From contig RBZT01000546.1 in NCBI GenBank assembly GCA_003693705.1, positions 1 through 64,000 of the forward strand: a stretch of 64,000 nt of DNA. Reading direction: 5' to 3'. Positions within the stretch are counted from its first letter, which is position 1; each line of letters opens with the position of its first letter. Below the pieces are notes generated by a model. The model did no database searches. It was not told the origin of the DNA and was given only the letters and a program-made list of their open reading frames with translations. This document shows, piece by piece, positions 34,168 to 45,881 of this stretch. Source of the stretch: Polymyxa betae. Its lineage: Eukaryota; Endomyxa; Phytomyxea; Plasmodiophorida; Plasmodiophoridae. The translations under genes were made by a program, and so were the position numbers.

Positions 34168-34901
34168 ATGAAGGACCCTGGCTGCCCAAAAAAGGATAAC
34201 ACTAAATCCAGGTCGAAAAAATCGAAGCATAAAAAGGACTTTATAAAACTTAAAGACGTCCCATTAGACGTCCTAGAATCTATTGCTGCAAATGCGAAGA
34301 GTTCCAAAGCCAGCAACAGCCCTCCTGCCAATGATGATGACAAACAAATGGTGAGATGTCAGTAGATTATCAGAACAACGATTTCTAACGATTTTTCGCT
34401 CAGTCCCTTGATGAATATAAAAAGTTGCTGATTTCTGATAACATTGATGTATTATCCAGCATGCTGAATGTCGAAGGATATCGTCATAAGACGCCGGTGA
34501 AGATCCTAGAGGAGCTGCGAACCAAATGCCTGCTGGATTATGAGCTAGCCTTCAAAGCTTGCAATGAGAAGGGCTCAGAGCTCAGCTACCTGTGCGCTTT
34601 AGGATCTCTATGCACGTCTGGCACCCATCCGACCAACGTTAAAACCGCCAAGCACAGCAGCGCCCGGGCAATGCTTGAAAAAATCCTGCCGACGTTTACT
34701 TCATACTATGAGCTCCAAGAATTCGTCAAACGGAATCCTAAGTATGAAATTAATTGTTTAGTTGAAAGTTTATTGAACTGTTGTGATAACAGAGTGATCG
34801 TGAAGAAAGGCAAGCTCCAGCAAGTAACCGCTCAAGTAAATGGTAAAGTACCTGAAGGGCCTCGTCCTCCTTGCAAATACCCAGCTACATTCGATATATG
34901 A
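34168..34901 (+). CDS. Second dsRNA-binding-like protein
   Basis: Two exons with a 53-nt intron (34351..34403) give 226 residues. The N-terminus is very basic (KKDNTKSRSKKSKHKKDFIK). After a polar linker comes a dsRBM-like region. KTPVKILEELRTKCLLDYEL starts the fold. A beta-rich segment follows. NVKTAKHSSARAMLEKILP resembles the final Lys/Ala helix of a dsRBM. A C-terminal segment (LVESLLNCCDNRVIVKKGKLQ) is unassigned. The domain call is moderate because the central strands are divergent. An ATAAATAAATA run just after the stop could serve for polyadenylation. It may act in the same RNA pathway as the three-dsRBM protein at 2.8-4.2 kb; that is inference only. Confidence 0.65.
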
Positions 34902-34971
34902 GCTAGGGCTGTAAATAAATAAATTTATATATATTATTAGCGAGGCATGTTAGCGAATTCGTTCATGGCGA

Positions 34972-36253
34972 TCATCTGATCGGAGGCATTAACGATTTCA
35001 GGTAGTCGATTCGGGCGACGATTTCGGCGCATTCCATCTCGGAATGGGCAGTATATTCTACAGGGATAATCTCATTCGCTTCCAGGTTCCTGAACAGGAT
35101 TCGGAAGCATCTGGGCTTGTTCTTGATAACCTTGACAGCGACGACATCGGAGATATGGCGACAGCTTCGTTTAACAGTTCCAGTAACCGAGGTATTATAC
35201 AGGTTATACCTATCAATACCCAGAAGACGGTATTGCTTACGTCCCCAGCGGTTCTTCTTCTGAACCGACCATTCTGAATAAGTAGAGGCGCTCTCATCCG
35301 TGAACATAAAGCTAGACGGGTTCGGAGAGCTGCCAAATGTCGTCGGTAGCACGATGTACTCTTGTGATTGCCTGCGAAGCTCGATGCAGTAATCGGTCAG
35401 TTCGCAGACAGCCATCTCGTAGTCGAGAGGTTCGCGATGGCCCATGTAGTAGAACGTGTATTCTTCCGGCGAGAGATTTTGGGCCCGTTTCCGAGCCAGA
35501 ATCTCTAAGACGTCTTTTAGGTTCTGATCGTCGACAATCGGAACGACGTGGCATTCGTTCTGGGGCATTCGGACCCGAAGAAAACGGCATAATGGCGAGT
35601 CCCAGGAATCGGCGCTGGCTGAAGCCGAACGCTTGTGGTGACATAATGCAACCCGATCGACGGCGAAAGATCTCATATCGACGTTGAAGTCGAGCGGAGG
35701 CAGGTCGAAGTCAGCCATGTAGTCGTCTTCATCGTCGAGAAGGCGCAGCTCGTAATCATAAGCGCGGCCTTTCAGCTGATACTTTTGCATAAGGAAGCCG
35801 ACGACCGCCTCGACCGTTGCTAGCGATGACGATAGCGACACACGAACCGATTCGGGATTCTCGAACATGACGACATTGATGTGATCTAAACCGCTGTTAG
35901 ACGAGCCGCTTTGTTGAAGGTCTTGTAGAGATTTCGTAAGCGACGACGACATCACAGGGGTTAGGGGGAGGATTGTGCATTTCTCAAATGCATCGTGAGT
36001 TAGGGGTATAATCGCTTCACCGATGCTAAAGCAATTGCTTATTAGAAAATAAATACAAACAGAAGTTAAAAAATTGGTACTCTGATTCGATGGAAGCTCG
36101 ACGAGTAGTGCCTCTGTAGCTATGGGACGGGTTGTCGATAAAGGAAGCCGGGCCGATCAGGTCGGAGCTGGTTCGAGTACTTTCCAAGAACGACCTGGGC
36201 ATGGCCAGCTGGAGCTGGTCGCCCTCCAGGAACTTGATCGGGATCCGGATCAT
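34972..36253 (-). CDS. SIN1: TORC2 subunit SIN1 (MAPKAP1/Avo1)
   Basis: Two exons with a 55-nt intron (36026..36080) give 408 residues. SIN1 is the TORC2 subunit that recruits AGC-kinase substrates. The CRIM domain is visible as INVVMFENPESVRVSLSSSL and DYELRLLDDEDDYMADFDLP followed by PLD. A Raf-like Ras-binding domain follows (FLRVRMPQNECHVVPIVDDQ; YTFYYMGHREPLDYEMAVCE). A C-terminal PH domain runs from KKNRWGRKQYRLLGID to ECAEIVARIDYLKSLMP. The N-terminal part before CRIM is short (about 95 residues) and divergent. The start is the in-frame ATG at 36253; the frame is open a little further without another ATG. Confidence 0.9.
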
Positions 36254-36885
36254 AGGCTCTGTCCCGACCACACGAAGGGCGACGGCTCCTTTGCAGAATG
36301 TGAATGATTAAACAGGAAAGGATGAAACAAGATACAAGTTTTAGTCAATATGTTTAATATAAAGGCAAAAAAAGGGGGGTGTAATTGGAGATAGAGTAGA
36401 AATCAACGCAAATACGACTTGACTTGTAAGACCCGTCGGTCCCCCGTCATGGCAAACCCTGTCGCTGTTTATCCGATGCCGGCTCTTGCCGGCCAAGGCC
36501 AACTTAGTGTATAGAATACGAATCCCGTTCGTCCATGTATGATCCAAGTAGTTTGGCAACCGACTGCATCGACCTGCTGCACAGATATCAGCCATGTGGT
36601 TTTTGATATCTCAATATGTTACAAATAAAGAGAGCTGTGTTTTTTGTCTTTCGACACATGTAGCACTTAATGTAGAAATTCTACTTCAGAGACTTCGCTA
36701 ACGATGAACTCAATTACAAGCAACGAACTATGTTGTTTGCTTATCAGCTCCTTCAAGCAAAATCGCCTAAGAATACGATCATGTTCTGAAAAACAGAAAA
36801 GACGTTAACTTTAACGGTCGGCAACAACTTATATATACAGTTTATTAATGCAATCTGCAATTAGATCCAGACAAGGGCGATCAAC
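36254..36885. other. Spacer between SIN1 and TFIIIC genes
   Basis: About 630 bp with no supported gene. A minus-strand ATG frame at 36595 (MADICAAGRCSRLPNY, 84 codons) and a plus-strand frame at 36453 (MANPVAVYPMPALAG, 21 codons) are open but show no homology or splice logic. The left part should contain the SIN1 promoter. Confidence 0.35.
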
Positions 36886-39800
36886 TTAGCAGCATTTTAT
36901 TAACGAATCGGCAGTGGCAAAATAGACAGTTCGAAATCTGGATTCGACTGGACGCATCGAAACGCAGTCGAGCATAGACGGTTCCGATAATAGAATTCTA
37001 CGGCTCCAAATTGTACCATCCAGCTCCATGCAGTTGATCAGAAGGTCAAATTCCAATGGCGACAGGAAAGGAACCCTATTTACTAAAAATCCACGATAAG
37101 ATTGAAAAAAAAAACAGCAATGAGCATTTTTACCTAAGACGTCCCGTTCAGTTGCTGGCTTGTCGCACAAATAACTGATAATCATCCAATGCAGATTCCT
37201 GAGCAATTCTTCGTTAAGCTCGCCACTGAGCTGAACCCAGCTCCGTCGAGTAACATCGCCGATAACATAGATATCTTGGTAGTTCGCATGAACGAATCTC
37301 CGCTCCGAGAAACAGTCGACAATTACGATACGATCACAAGCCGTTAACCAACGAAGGCATTCAGCACCGGCGTCACCAGGAAACATGCTTGACAATGATT
37401 CTTGGTCGACGCCGCTAGCGCCACACGAAAGGGCAAAATTGCTAATCTCGTCTGACAGCGTCGATGATGGTAGTTCGAAAGCATCCACATCGTGGTGAAC
37501 AGTACAAACACAGCTGTCATACGCATCGACAACAGCGCTCATAACGAGATCGTCGAGCTCAAGAAGAATCGATCTGTCATCGGAATCGATCTTGCAGACG
37601 CCAGTGGATGCCAACGAGATGCTGATGGCAACGCATTCGGGTTTGCACGAGACTGCCGATGTCCGGACAAAGAACTGGCTGCGAAGCGAGTCGCGTAGAA
37701 CCAATGGATACACCGGGTGACGGTAATGGTCCCGCGCCTTCGCTGAGATCGTGAAGTGGCCGCGTGCAGCTTTGGACCCTGGCGTGTTCTTCCGAAGAAC
37801 AGCAAGGTGCGACGTGGACAGGATCTTGAACGCCCATTCTACTTCGTCATCGGTGAAGTCTTTGAGCGCCGCCTTTCCATCATCGGCGTTGTATAGATCA
37901 TCCGGCTGCAACAGGATCATCTTGATTGTCGTTAAAACGCAATTCAGCCTCGGCTCTTTAGAGAGCAGTATGATATCGTCTCTCTGTCGATCGGAACCAG
38001 CAGTGTAATTGCGCTTGGCAGCGTTGAAAAGCTCTTCGGTCCAGGACTCAGGAACCAGAGCAGGAGCTTCGGGTTCACTTTCGGCCGGAGTCGGCGGGAC
38101 GCTATCCGCTTTCCGTAAAGAGCGCCTGCGCAACGGCCGGACGGGCGTGGTCTTTTCTGCAACAGGTGATAGGGCAGGGTGGTCTTTGGCGAGATTGATG
38201 GGCTCGGAAGGAGGTTCGGGAGACAAACCTCGAAGATACAATCTCGTGCGCAGATCGTTTCGAATTCGTCTGCTAGGTGTCCCATCAATGTCCTTCACAT
38301 CGTCGGCCAGCGATGACCTACGTCTGCGTTTCTTCCGATTGGCTTCGAATGGAGTGTTCTCAGAACGATCGCGACGGCGCAAGACCGGGTCTGGGCGCCA
38401 ATGATCAGTTACATCAACGGTCTTGCAGAATTCACGAACGAATTCGAAGTGCAGCTGAGCCAAAAACCAAGCCGCCTTCCCAGTAGATGCGATGAACTGT
38501 TCGCAGGCCTCGTTCAAAGCCTCCTCCGTTTCGATGCGCTGGTCGTTATCAAGAGCTTCAAGCGCATCTTGTTTGTTATCTGGCAGATCATGGCCAGCGA
38601 ACCAATTGACTTCGGCGTAAAGCTCAGGGAAGAGGTTGGCAGGAAGTCGATCGAGCAGCTCGGTGTTGGCGGAAATCGAATCGTCAACGCCTTGCAGCGG
38701 AATTTTATCGCGATGTTCGGAGATGAACACTGCCTTGCAGTGCATTCGCAAATCAAACCAGAATTGATGGATAGAATCGAGACTGTCAAACACAGTGTCC
38801 GGAAATGAAACGAGCGAATCTGAATTGAGCGTAATTTGCCAGGTGGCCGGATGTGCAGCCGGCATCCAAATCCGTACCAGCCCAAGCCGTTGCAGAATCT
38901 CCAAGATATCTTGGACACGAAGCGACTGATATTGAATGCCGTCTAAGAGAGCAGACATAATCGCACCCTGTACAGCGACGGACTGATGACGAATCGGGAG
39001 CGACAAGAGCCGCTCGTTGCAGATGACATCGCGAGGAAGCGCCTCAAACGCACCGGCAATCATCAGGAACAAGGACAAAGGCATCGAGAGAAAAACATCG
39101 CAAAGATACCAATGACGAACATGCGGGCGTGACTCTGAAATAAAAAGATTAGAAAAGCACTTAAGTGGGGAACAATGATAAAGAGACTACCTAATGTGAT
39201 CGAAGCCAGATGCAAATGGAATAGCTTAGCACGAACCATCCTCATACGAACCTATGCCTTAATACATAAAAAATGGAAGCAGAATACCGAATAAACGTAC
39301 GAATCCACAAAGAACTGGGTAAGCGATTAGGTAGGAATCACTGCGAGCAGAGTGCGAGCAATTTGACTTCGATTTATCTTGGGCCTTGAGGTCGTATTCG
39401 GAGCGCGGATCGATTCGAGCGGCGTCGTCGATCTTAACCTCAGCCTCTTCGGGAAACGAAGCCAAGAACTCTGGGTCGACAGCCACCGTCACCGGCAACG
39501 TGAATTCATCATCATCTCCAGCGTGAATGCAACGCTGGACGATGTCGCCATCAGCTTCCAGCTGGTTGCACAATCGTGCGATGGATTTCAAAGCGCAAGA
39601 CGCCACGGACGCTATCTCACGATGGCGTACAATGTGACAAAGCATGTTGAGACTGACAGCTTTTCGAAAGGCGACAATGTCGCGAATCCATCGAAGTCGC
39701 CGCATAAAGAAGCTATCGACGATTTTACCATTGTCATCCTCCTCCTCTTCCGACCCATCCTCTTCCTCATCAACAATATCTTTGCTTCGGCTTTGCCTCC

Positions 39801-41215
39801 GACTTGAGCGTGACTCGACCTTGATCGTTCCGGTGGATGAATTTTGCAGCATGTTCGCCTTCCTGTATAGCCGGTAAACGAGTGAGGTCTTATGGCGATC
39901 TGCAACTTGCACGACGGCGTCATTGCCGGGCAGTCGGCTCAGCTCGCCGATGATTTTATGGCCGCGTCGCTGCATTAAACGTAGTTGACGAAAAAGCGTC
40001 AGTGAGAGAATACCAGATGAGCCAGAGGCATCAATTAGACGGTAGACCTGGGCGGACAGTGGCGTCATCAGGATGTCTAGCGGCAGAATGCGATCGGATT
40101 CGCGAGATATTAATGCATCCTCGATGGGAATGTCCGATGGGCCGGCGTCGTTTGAACCAACGATTCGGAAACCATGAGCGAATTGGCCAGGAAACGTTTC
40201 TAAGTAATCCCAGGCGACGCGATTTGTAGCGAAAAGACGTTCACGAACAGCAATCCAATCGAGATCATCAAGCAGCGATTGCCGCTCGGCGAACGAGCGC
40301 AGATCGGGCTCGGGGACAGTTTCGGGAGAGCGCTCGGTGAGGAATTGCAACAATCGTGGAACAACGGTGGTGTCGATGTGATGGCGACGGTCGATACATT
40401 GCTGCTGGATCACTGCCGGAGTGGAGGCGACGACCCAAGAGCGGGCAGGGAGCGGCAGTTGGATGAATCGGCGTAGGAACCAGCGCGGGTACGCCGTCGG
40501 CGGTGCATACTTCCCTAGAGGATTGTAAGACGACGACGAAGACGATTCAAATATAGAAATGAGCACTGTATCTTAATGGAGAACATTTTAGAGATGTCAC
40601 AGTCAACAGCACGGCGCATATATTTTGTTACCGATATAATGATTTGAAAGGATATCTTCAAGTCAAAAAAGAATAAAACAGGCAAAAATGACGCACAAAA
40701 CATAACAGAAAAGGGAGTGGAGACTGAGTTATAAACCGACCAATTCGAGGCGTGGCGCTGAACGAGTTCAGGCGAACGATGAGATTATGGCTGAGTAGCG
40801 ATTTACAGTGCCTGAAGAACTCCTTGTGCGGAATCGGATCGTTCTTCAAGAATGAATCGATCTCAGCCCGAGTGCAGCCGGCCGCCTGCCCACTGCCGAT
40901 CGCCTCTAGCAGAGTTATCTGAATGGCCGATAGGAAATAACCGCGCTGATGAACGCCCAGGTAGACTTCGCGCTGCATCTTGGAGGCGACCACTCGAACT
41001 TTCTCGTCCTCTGCGACCTCATCATATCGGACGTTATCTGATAGCTCCAGAGCGTCGTTGTTTCTTCGAAAACTGACGCCCGACGTTCGAAGTAGCTGCT
41101 CCCAAAGCCAATTACGAATATCGGGGTCCAGGCCAGGACGTGCGTCGAATAGGTTGCGGATAGGCACGCCGCGACGACCAGCGGCGCAGACAGAGACCAG
41201 CAACGATTCCGGCAT
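36886..41215 (-). CDS. TFIIIC largest subunit, B-box binding (GTF3C1/tau138)
   Basis: A long gene in at least four exons. It encodes the TFIIIC subunit that binds the B box of tRNA genes in the nucleus and so recruits RNA polymerase III. The start MPESLLVSVCAAGRRGVP, with NWLWEQLLRTSGVSF, matches the N-terminus of animal GTF3C1. AGCTRAEIDSFL and HCKSLLSHNLIVRLNS form a winged-helix B-block segment. Further winged-helix segments include SGILSLTLFRQLRLMQRRGH and RMVRAKLFHLHLASI, a tau138/GTF3C1 signature. After an intron near 39090-39190 comes LLSLPIRHQSVAVQGAI and LEILQRLGLVRIWMP. Introns lie near 40567-40745, 39070-39260 and 37075-37135; the first of these is not precisely solved. A Ser/Arg-rich linker at about 38000-38450 may be disordered. 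Confidence 0.8.
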
Positions 41216-41775
41216 GGCGCCCAGGCGTCCACCTGATCTGGCGGAGCGCCGAAAAAAACTGGACCGAAATGCGAATCGAACCGCGGATGTGAGGCGGGAA
41301 TGGAAGATGCTCTCACGGACTTCGTTGGTGTTGAACGTCGTTGAAGAATAAATCCTATGGAGCTGACAGGTAACTCTAGGTGAAAAATGTTTTGATGAAG
41401 ACGATGACAAACGGCTCAAGGTATTGAAATGACGAATCTAAACCTGCTATTTGTCAAAGAGATGATATGGTCATGAAGGCTGCAATCATTATCGGTTTGC
41501 TGAATCCTGACTTCGAACAATCACGTTTTCGCGCTCCCATCAGGCTGTGTAAAGCAGAACCATACAGCAATACTTCGAGAAGTTCGAGTTTGCCTGTGAT
41601 GCTATCCAAGAAGAAAGTGCATTGAGGTCGCATTATCGCCAATACACCGCATACAAAGTGTGATTTCATTATACGATAGGTTGAGTTTGAAGAACCGGAT
41701 CCATTACGAGCCAAGCTCTTGCGAAATGAGCATAACATGGACTGGGCCCCAGACAACAGCAGAAGTCGACGGCCT
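41216..41775. other. Spacer between TFIIIC start and CSN8 stop
   Basis: About 560 bp. A minus-strand frame overlapping the end of CSN8 stays open to 41454 (about 100 codons from an internal ATG) but has no recognisable homology and runs through the CSN8 3' end in another frame, so I do not call it. The left part should hold the TFIIIC gene promoter. Confidence 0.4.
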
Positions 41776-42638
41776 TCAGATCGCAACATCGTCAAGCTTG
41801 AGGACGAACTGGACATAGCGCCGCATCTCATCGAAATCGACAGAGGCCGCCTGTGGCGCCGCCACCCGGGCTGGAATCAGGAAGCAGCGGCCGTTGATGA
41901 TCTCGGTCCGGTGCCCAGGAAACCAGGCAGATAAATCGTCGCTCGGGGCCGGTACGCCTGCAAACGAATTTTAGGGGCCGTCGCGAGGGGTCTGCGGGAA
42001 CGATCCCGAATACGGACCGATCAGCTTGCAGACCTGGTCGATCTCGATACACGAGTAGGCCCGCGATATCAGTCTGCAGGCGCGCTCACGAACCGCCTCT
42101 GCAACAACATAGTTAAAACCGAGAAATGCAGCGAAAAATGGCCATGAAAGATTTGAACGTAAAAAGAACAAAAAAAAATCATTGAGAGAACAAGGAGGAA
42201 GGCACCAACTTCGAAGAGCGTCGACAAAACCGCAGAGCTCCTCGTCCCAGATCATGGCATCGATCAGATCCCAGAACTACATTCAGCAGATCAGTGAGAG
42301 CAGCGACAAACCGAAAACGCCGAGCCGAACCTGGGCGAAGTCGCGACGCAGCATGGCCATCATGAGATGGCGGCATTGCTGCAGAACCTGGTTCTGTTGC
42401 AGCGCAGGCGGTGTCCTCACCCACATCATCTTGAACGCCATCACGTCGTACTGGATCAGGCACTGGAACCCGTGCGCGATATACGCCCAGAGCCGGGTGG
42501 CGTCCGGCACCTGGAACCGCTCAGCAACGACGACGACGAGCGTGACGAACAACCGACATTGGGGCTGAGCTGGACGGCGATCAGGTCGGTGTCGACAGGG
42601 TCCGGCGCCGCTGGTGGCGCGTCCTGAGATTGCGACAT
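41776..42638 (-). CDS. CSN8: COP9 signalosome subunit 8 (CSN8)
   Basis: The gene starts MSQSQDAPPAAPDPVDTDLI. An intron follows LSPN, and the frame resumes at VPDATRLWAYIAHGFQCL. CSN8 is the small PCI-family subunit of the COP9 signalosome, which removes NEDD8 from cullins. PCI-type features are AFKMMWVRTPPALQQN, MAMLRRDFAQVRLGVFG and, after a further intron, ERACRLISRAYSCIEIDQVC with KLIG. The last splice (61 nt, through the ccctaaaattc branch region) joins KLIG to VPAPSDDLSAWFPG. The end is RRYVQFVLKLDDVAI followed by TGA at 41776. That final part is seen only in the spliced frame. The helical pattern and the ISRAYS segment fit CSN8 well; confusion with other PCI proteins is the main alternative. 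Confidence 0.72.
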
Positions 42639-42797
42639 AGAGCGACGAAGGAATGTATCGGAGTTTGAATCCGAATGCCGGAAATCGTCAAGAGGGCAAT
42701 TAATGAGCGTCGTCTCAATGATAGATAGGCTTATAGGGCTTTCAATGGTTTAATAAATCAATAAAAACATGTGTGAGATGAAGAGGGTGGATGGGTC

Positions 42798-44993
42798 TCA
42801 GAAACGCCATAACGGGGCCTGATCATCAGCCTCATCAGGTCCGATATCAACCAGCAGAGCAGCTTCCGAACCAGACGCCCTGACGATCGGTTCCGGCTCC
42901 TTTCTCTTGACGCCGACCAATCTCTGCTCGTCACGACAGTCGCTAACCGCAAGCCTCGAGCAGACATCTGGGACCATAATACCCAAATCGAGCTGGTCTC
43001 GTCGTTCATCTGGAACGCACAGCGGCGGTTTGGACACGTCCTTCATCGGTTCAGGGGTTGATTTGGGGTTTGGATTAGGGTCTAGGGTTCTAGGGTTTGC
43101 TGGATCGGTAACTTCGGGGACGTTCTCGATGTTGATGACAGAATAATCGACAGCCTCAACCTGCGGTGAAACAAAACCATCCAGCGATACAACAGCCGTA
43201 CTGGCCGCGGGCCGATCGTCGGTGACCGTACTACAGCCTTGCGGGGTGCTGTCGCAGCTCATCTCGACGTTCAGGATAGATTCCACCTGGACTCGTTGAT
43301 GGACAGCGACGGGGACGGCGGGAGCCGCCAAATGCTGAACGAAAGCCAGGCCCTGACAGCAGACGTCGGCGTCGCGGCCGAACTGGCCAGAAGCGAAGAT
43401 TCGCCCTGCCTGGCGCAGGAGCGCGAGATCCGGGGCCTGGCGGTACCGGGCCGATAACAGCTCCCGAAAGCACAAGAACAGGCGACGTCGGTCGCGGATT
43501 AAGCATGGCGATGTGACAGCTGTGTTGAGGGCGGTTGTGATGGCCTGCAGGGTGTCGTGCGGTAAACGATCGCCGACATGTTGTAGGGCAGAGATGATGA
43601 AGTCAATGTATGGGGCGATGGGGTGGGCGGATGGGGTCCTGCAGACCTCATCTGTCACTGACAGGCTGCGCTTCTTGCCTCTTTGGATCGCGTTGTCGAC
43701 GACGATGGCGGCAGGCATTATGCAGGCCTCCTGAATGGCGTGGCAGGCGACCCTGAGCGATGGAATGATAACCGGATCCAGAATAGCGGTGCCGAGGGCG
43801 GCGGTGGCGGCCGGCATGGCGATCAGGACGCGCTCCAAGGGCAGCGCTGAAAGCATATCGCCAATCATGACGCCAAAAGGCACAAGTCGACGATAGAGAC
43901 GGCGGCATAAACTCGCTAAAATCGTGAGCATCTCAGCCTGTAGAGACGGTAGCGACGAAAACAGATTCAGGCACGAGATCGGGTGCGATGTTATCGTCCC
44001 AAGCATTGCAGACGGAACATGGAGGTGCATCACCCGGGCCAACGTCTGCAAGACGTTTTCGATTGGAATGGAGACCGCAGCGGTGTCATCGTCCAGTACG
44101 GCCCGGATGATATCGCATAAGAATCGCCATCGCTTCAAGGCGTCAACAATAGGGACCGCACCGAATTGCAGCGGCGTTGTGAAAGGGGCGTCGTCTTCGA
44201 CGACTTTGGTGTCGTTGGAAAGCGATTGGAGGAGATAACGGTCGAGAAGGCGATCTAACCCGCCAACATAGTCAAAGAGGTTGACGGCGGGAGAGCATAA
44301 CGACGTGACGGTGGCGACAGCTCTGGCCGCCGCTGTGCGGACATCGTCGTCGTCATGATCGGCGTAGGCGAAAGCGTAGGCGAGCATCTTGGAGGAATGC
44401 TGTCGAATGGCTTTATGTAGGGCCGAGCTGAGCTTGGTGATGACGTCCAGGCTGACGAGCGCCAATGATGGGTCGGCGACAGTCGTCGTCGTCGTCAATT
44501 GCGAGATGAATGGCGAAACCTGCTGCATGACGACGTCGATGCGTATGTTTCCGGCGTCAGCGGCCGCGACGCATACCGTGCTGAAAGCCTGGAGCACGGC
44601 GATACGACAAGCGTTGTTGGTCGCAGACAGCCTCGCAAGCGCTGTTAGCCATTCACTGGAATCGGTGATGATGGAATCTGGGCACGAAGCAACAGTTTCA
44701 GCGAGATAGAGGGACGCCGCCCACCAACCCAATTCTATCGAGCTATTGTGCCTGTTCACATCGCTGCTGAGATCGATCGTATCTTCCGAATGCGACTTGT
44801 TGTGGCGGCATTGCAACAGAGCTTTTAGTCGTTGCAGCCATTTCGTGAATTCGGGCTGGCCTTTAAAGGTTGTGAGGATGTTGTGATTACGAAGCAGAGA
44901 GATGTGATAGGCGGGATGCTGACATAGAAGCAGATCGGGCTGGGTCAAGATCAGGACAAGAACCTGACGGCATGACTGTATTTGGTCCTGCAT
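42798..44993 (-). CDS. PELP1/Rix1-like ribosome biogenesis protein
   Basis: A long uninterrupted frame of 731 residues from ATG 44993, almost all alpha-helical repeats. PELP1/Rix1 scaffolds the Rix1 complex that matures pre-60S ribosomes in the nucleolus. Matching features are an N-terminal helical array (TKWLQRLKALLQC; GWWAASLYLAETVASC; WLTALARLSATNNACR) and a later block LRQAGRIFASGQFGRDADVC followed by CQGLAFVQHLAAPAVP. That block aligns with the PELP1 region SLGQREDS...ALVTCAALTHPRVP. The C-terminus is acidic and Pro-rich with a nuclear-localisation-like GVKRKEPEP. The frame stays open upstream of 44993 (through LQFLPQAWAASSKALPFVV) without an ATG, so a short first exon is likely around 45010-45200. 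Confidence 0.72.
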   Translation of the reverse strand: MQDQIQSCRQVLVLILTQPDLLLCQHPAYHISLLRNHNILTTFKGQPEFTKWLQRLKALLQCRHNKSHSEDTIDLSSDVNRHNSSIELGWWAASLYLAETVASCPDSIITDSSEWLTALARLSATNNACRIAVLQAFSTVCVAAADAGNIRIDVVMQQVSPFISQLTTTTTVADPSLALVSLDVITKLSSALHKAIRQHSSKMLAYAFAYADHDDDDVRTAAARAVATVTSLCSPAVNLFDYVGGLDRLLDRYLLQSLSNDTKVVEDDAPFTTPLQFGAVPIVDALKRWRFLCDIIRAVLDDDTAAVSIPIENVLQTLARVMHLHVPSAMLGTITSHPISCLNLFSSLPSLQAEMLTILASLCRRLYRRLVPFGVMIGDMLSALPLERVLIAMPAATAALGTAILDPVIIPSLRVACHAIQEACIMPAAIVVDNAIQRGKKRSLSVTDEVCRTPSAHPIAPYIDFIISALQHVGDRLPHDTLQAITTALNTAVTSPCLIRDRRRLFLCFRELLSARYRQAPDLALLRQAGRIFASGQFGRDADVCCQGLAFVQHLAAPAVPVAVHQRVQVESILNVEMSCDSTPQGCSTVTDDRPAASTAVVSLDGFVSPQVEAVDYSVINIENVPEVTDPANPRTLDPNPNPKSTPEPMKDVSKPPLCVPDERRDQLDLGIMVPDVCSRLAVSDCRDEQRLVGVKRKEPEPIVRASGSEAALLVDIGPDEADDQAPLWRF

Positions 44994-45508
44994 GATAGAA
45001 TAAACCACGAACGGCAACGCCTTGCTGGAAGCCGCCCAGGCCTGAGGTAAAAATTGCAGCGATTCGCTCCGAAGCGGACACCGAACGAAATTGCGCTCGC
45101 AGTTTTGTTCGGTGCGCGCATTTTTGCTTCGCTTCCTGTTAAATATGACGGCAAAATCAGAAATAAGAAAAATTGGATTTTATTCGATCGTTCGTCATCA
45201 AGATCATAACTGTTAAGGGCCATACGACCAGATTTGAACAAAACGGGTTAATGCAAATAGCATACAAACATTACTATGCATATTGCGGTGTGAAATTGTT
45301 ATTCGGCGCTGATTGAGTCGATTCTCGAACGTTTACTGGCTGTATGTCTTTCTGGGCATCACTTGGGACCGGGACAATCTTAAATACTGCATGATTGGGT
45401 AAGCTGGCACCAGAACAGAGAAATTGATGTGATGAGGCGTTGAGTCAACAGACCCGGCCATTTCTCCGATCTTCATCGTATTGTACATCACATCTGTAAC
45501 TTATCATC
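44994..45508. other. Spacer, probable 5' region of Rix1-like and small-protein genes
   Basis: The first 150 or so bases probably include the missing 5' exon of the PELP1/Rix1-like gene. The rest shows no supported gene and should contain promoters for both divergent neighbours. Confidence 0.4.
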
Positions 45509-45826
45509 ATGTCCATGAACGATCACGATAATCAACTCGGCTGGCACGATTCCTACGACGGCTACAGCAACGTGCCGCCACCGCCTCCCGACCCGGAGGA
45601 CACTGAACAGCCAGCGTCTTCACGTTCGGCCGACTTAGCAAAACTTGGAGCTGCAGCTGTCGGCGGTGCAGTCGTGGCTTTAACCTTACCGACGATTGTA
45701 TTGGTCGGTGGTGCCGTCGCTGCAGGCACATACGCCGCCAAGAGCGAAAAGGTCGGCAAGATGCTCACCGATGCCAAAAGATCCATCGTGAAGAACATGA
45801 CCAAACTCCCTTTCAGCCGAAAATAA
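45509..45826 (+). CDS. Small Pro-rich protein with a Gly/Ala hydrophobic segment
   Basis: A single-exon frame of 105 residues starting MSMNDHDNQLGWHDSYDGYS. A PPPPPDPED stretch is followed by a long Gly/Ala/Val hydrophobic segment (LGAAAVGGAVVALTLPTIVL and on through VGGAVAAGTYAA) and a basic amphipathic end (KRSIVKNMTKLPFSRK). The hydrophobic part could insert in a membrane as a hairpin, similar in style to glycine-zipper or oleosin-like segments. I recognise no family. It converges with the G-patch gene, 55 bp between stops, with AATAAA-like signals just after its stop. Confidence 0.65.
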   Translation: MSMNDHDNQLGWHDSYDGYSNVPPPPPDPEDTEQPASSRSADLAKLGAAAVGGAVVALTLPTIVLVGGAVAAGTYAAKSEKVGKMLTDAKRSIVKNMTKLPFSRK

Positions 45827-45881
45827 AAACTTTTCCATTTAATAAATATCATCGTAAAGGCAATAAACCAATTCGGGACTA

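Noticed and set aside
36254-36271. N-terminal extension of SIN1 to a GTG codon at 36271
   Set aside because: The first in-frame ATG is at 36253; the GTG extension has no independent support.
41454-41831. Minus-strand frame of over 100 codons overlapping the end of CSN8
   Set aside because: It uses a different frame through the CSN8 3' end, which is well explained by the spliced CSN8 model, and has no homology.
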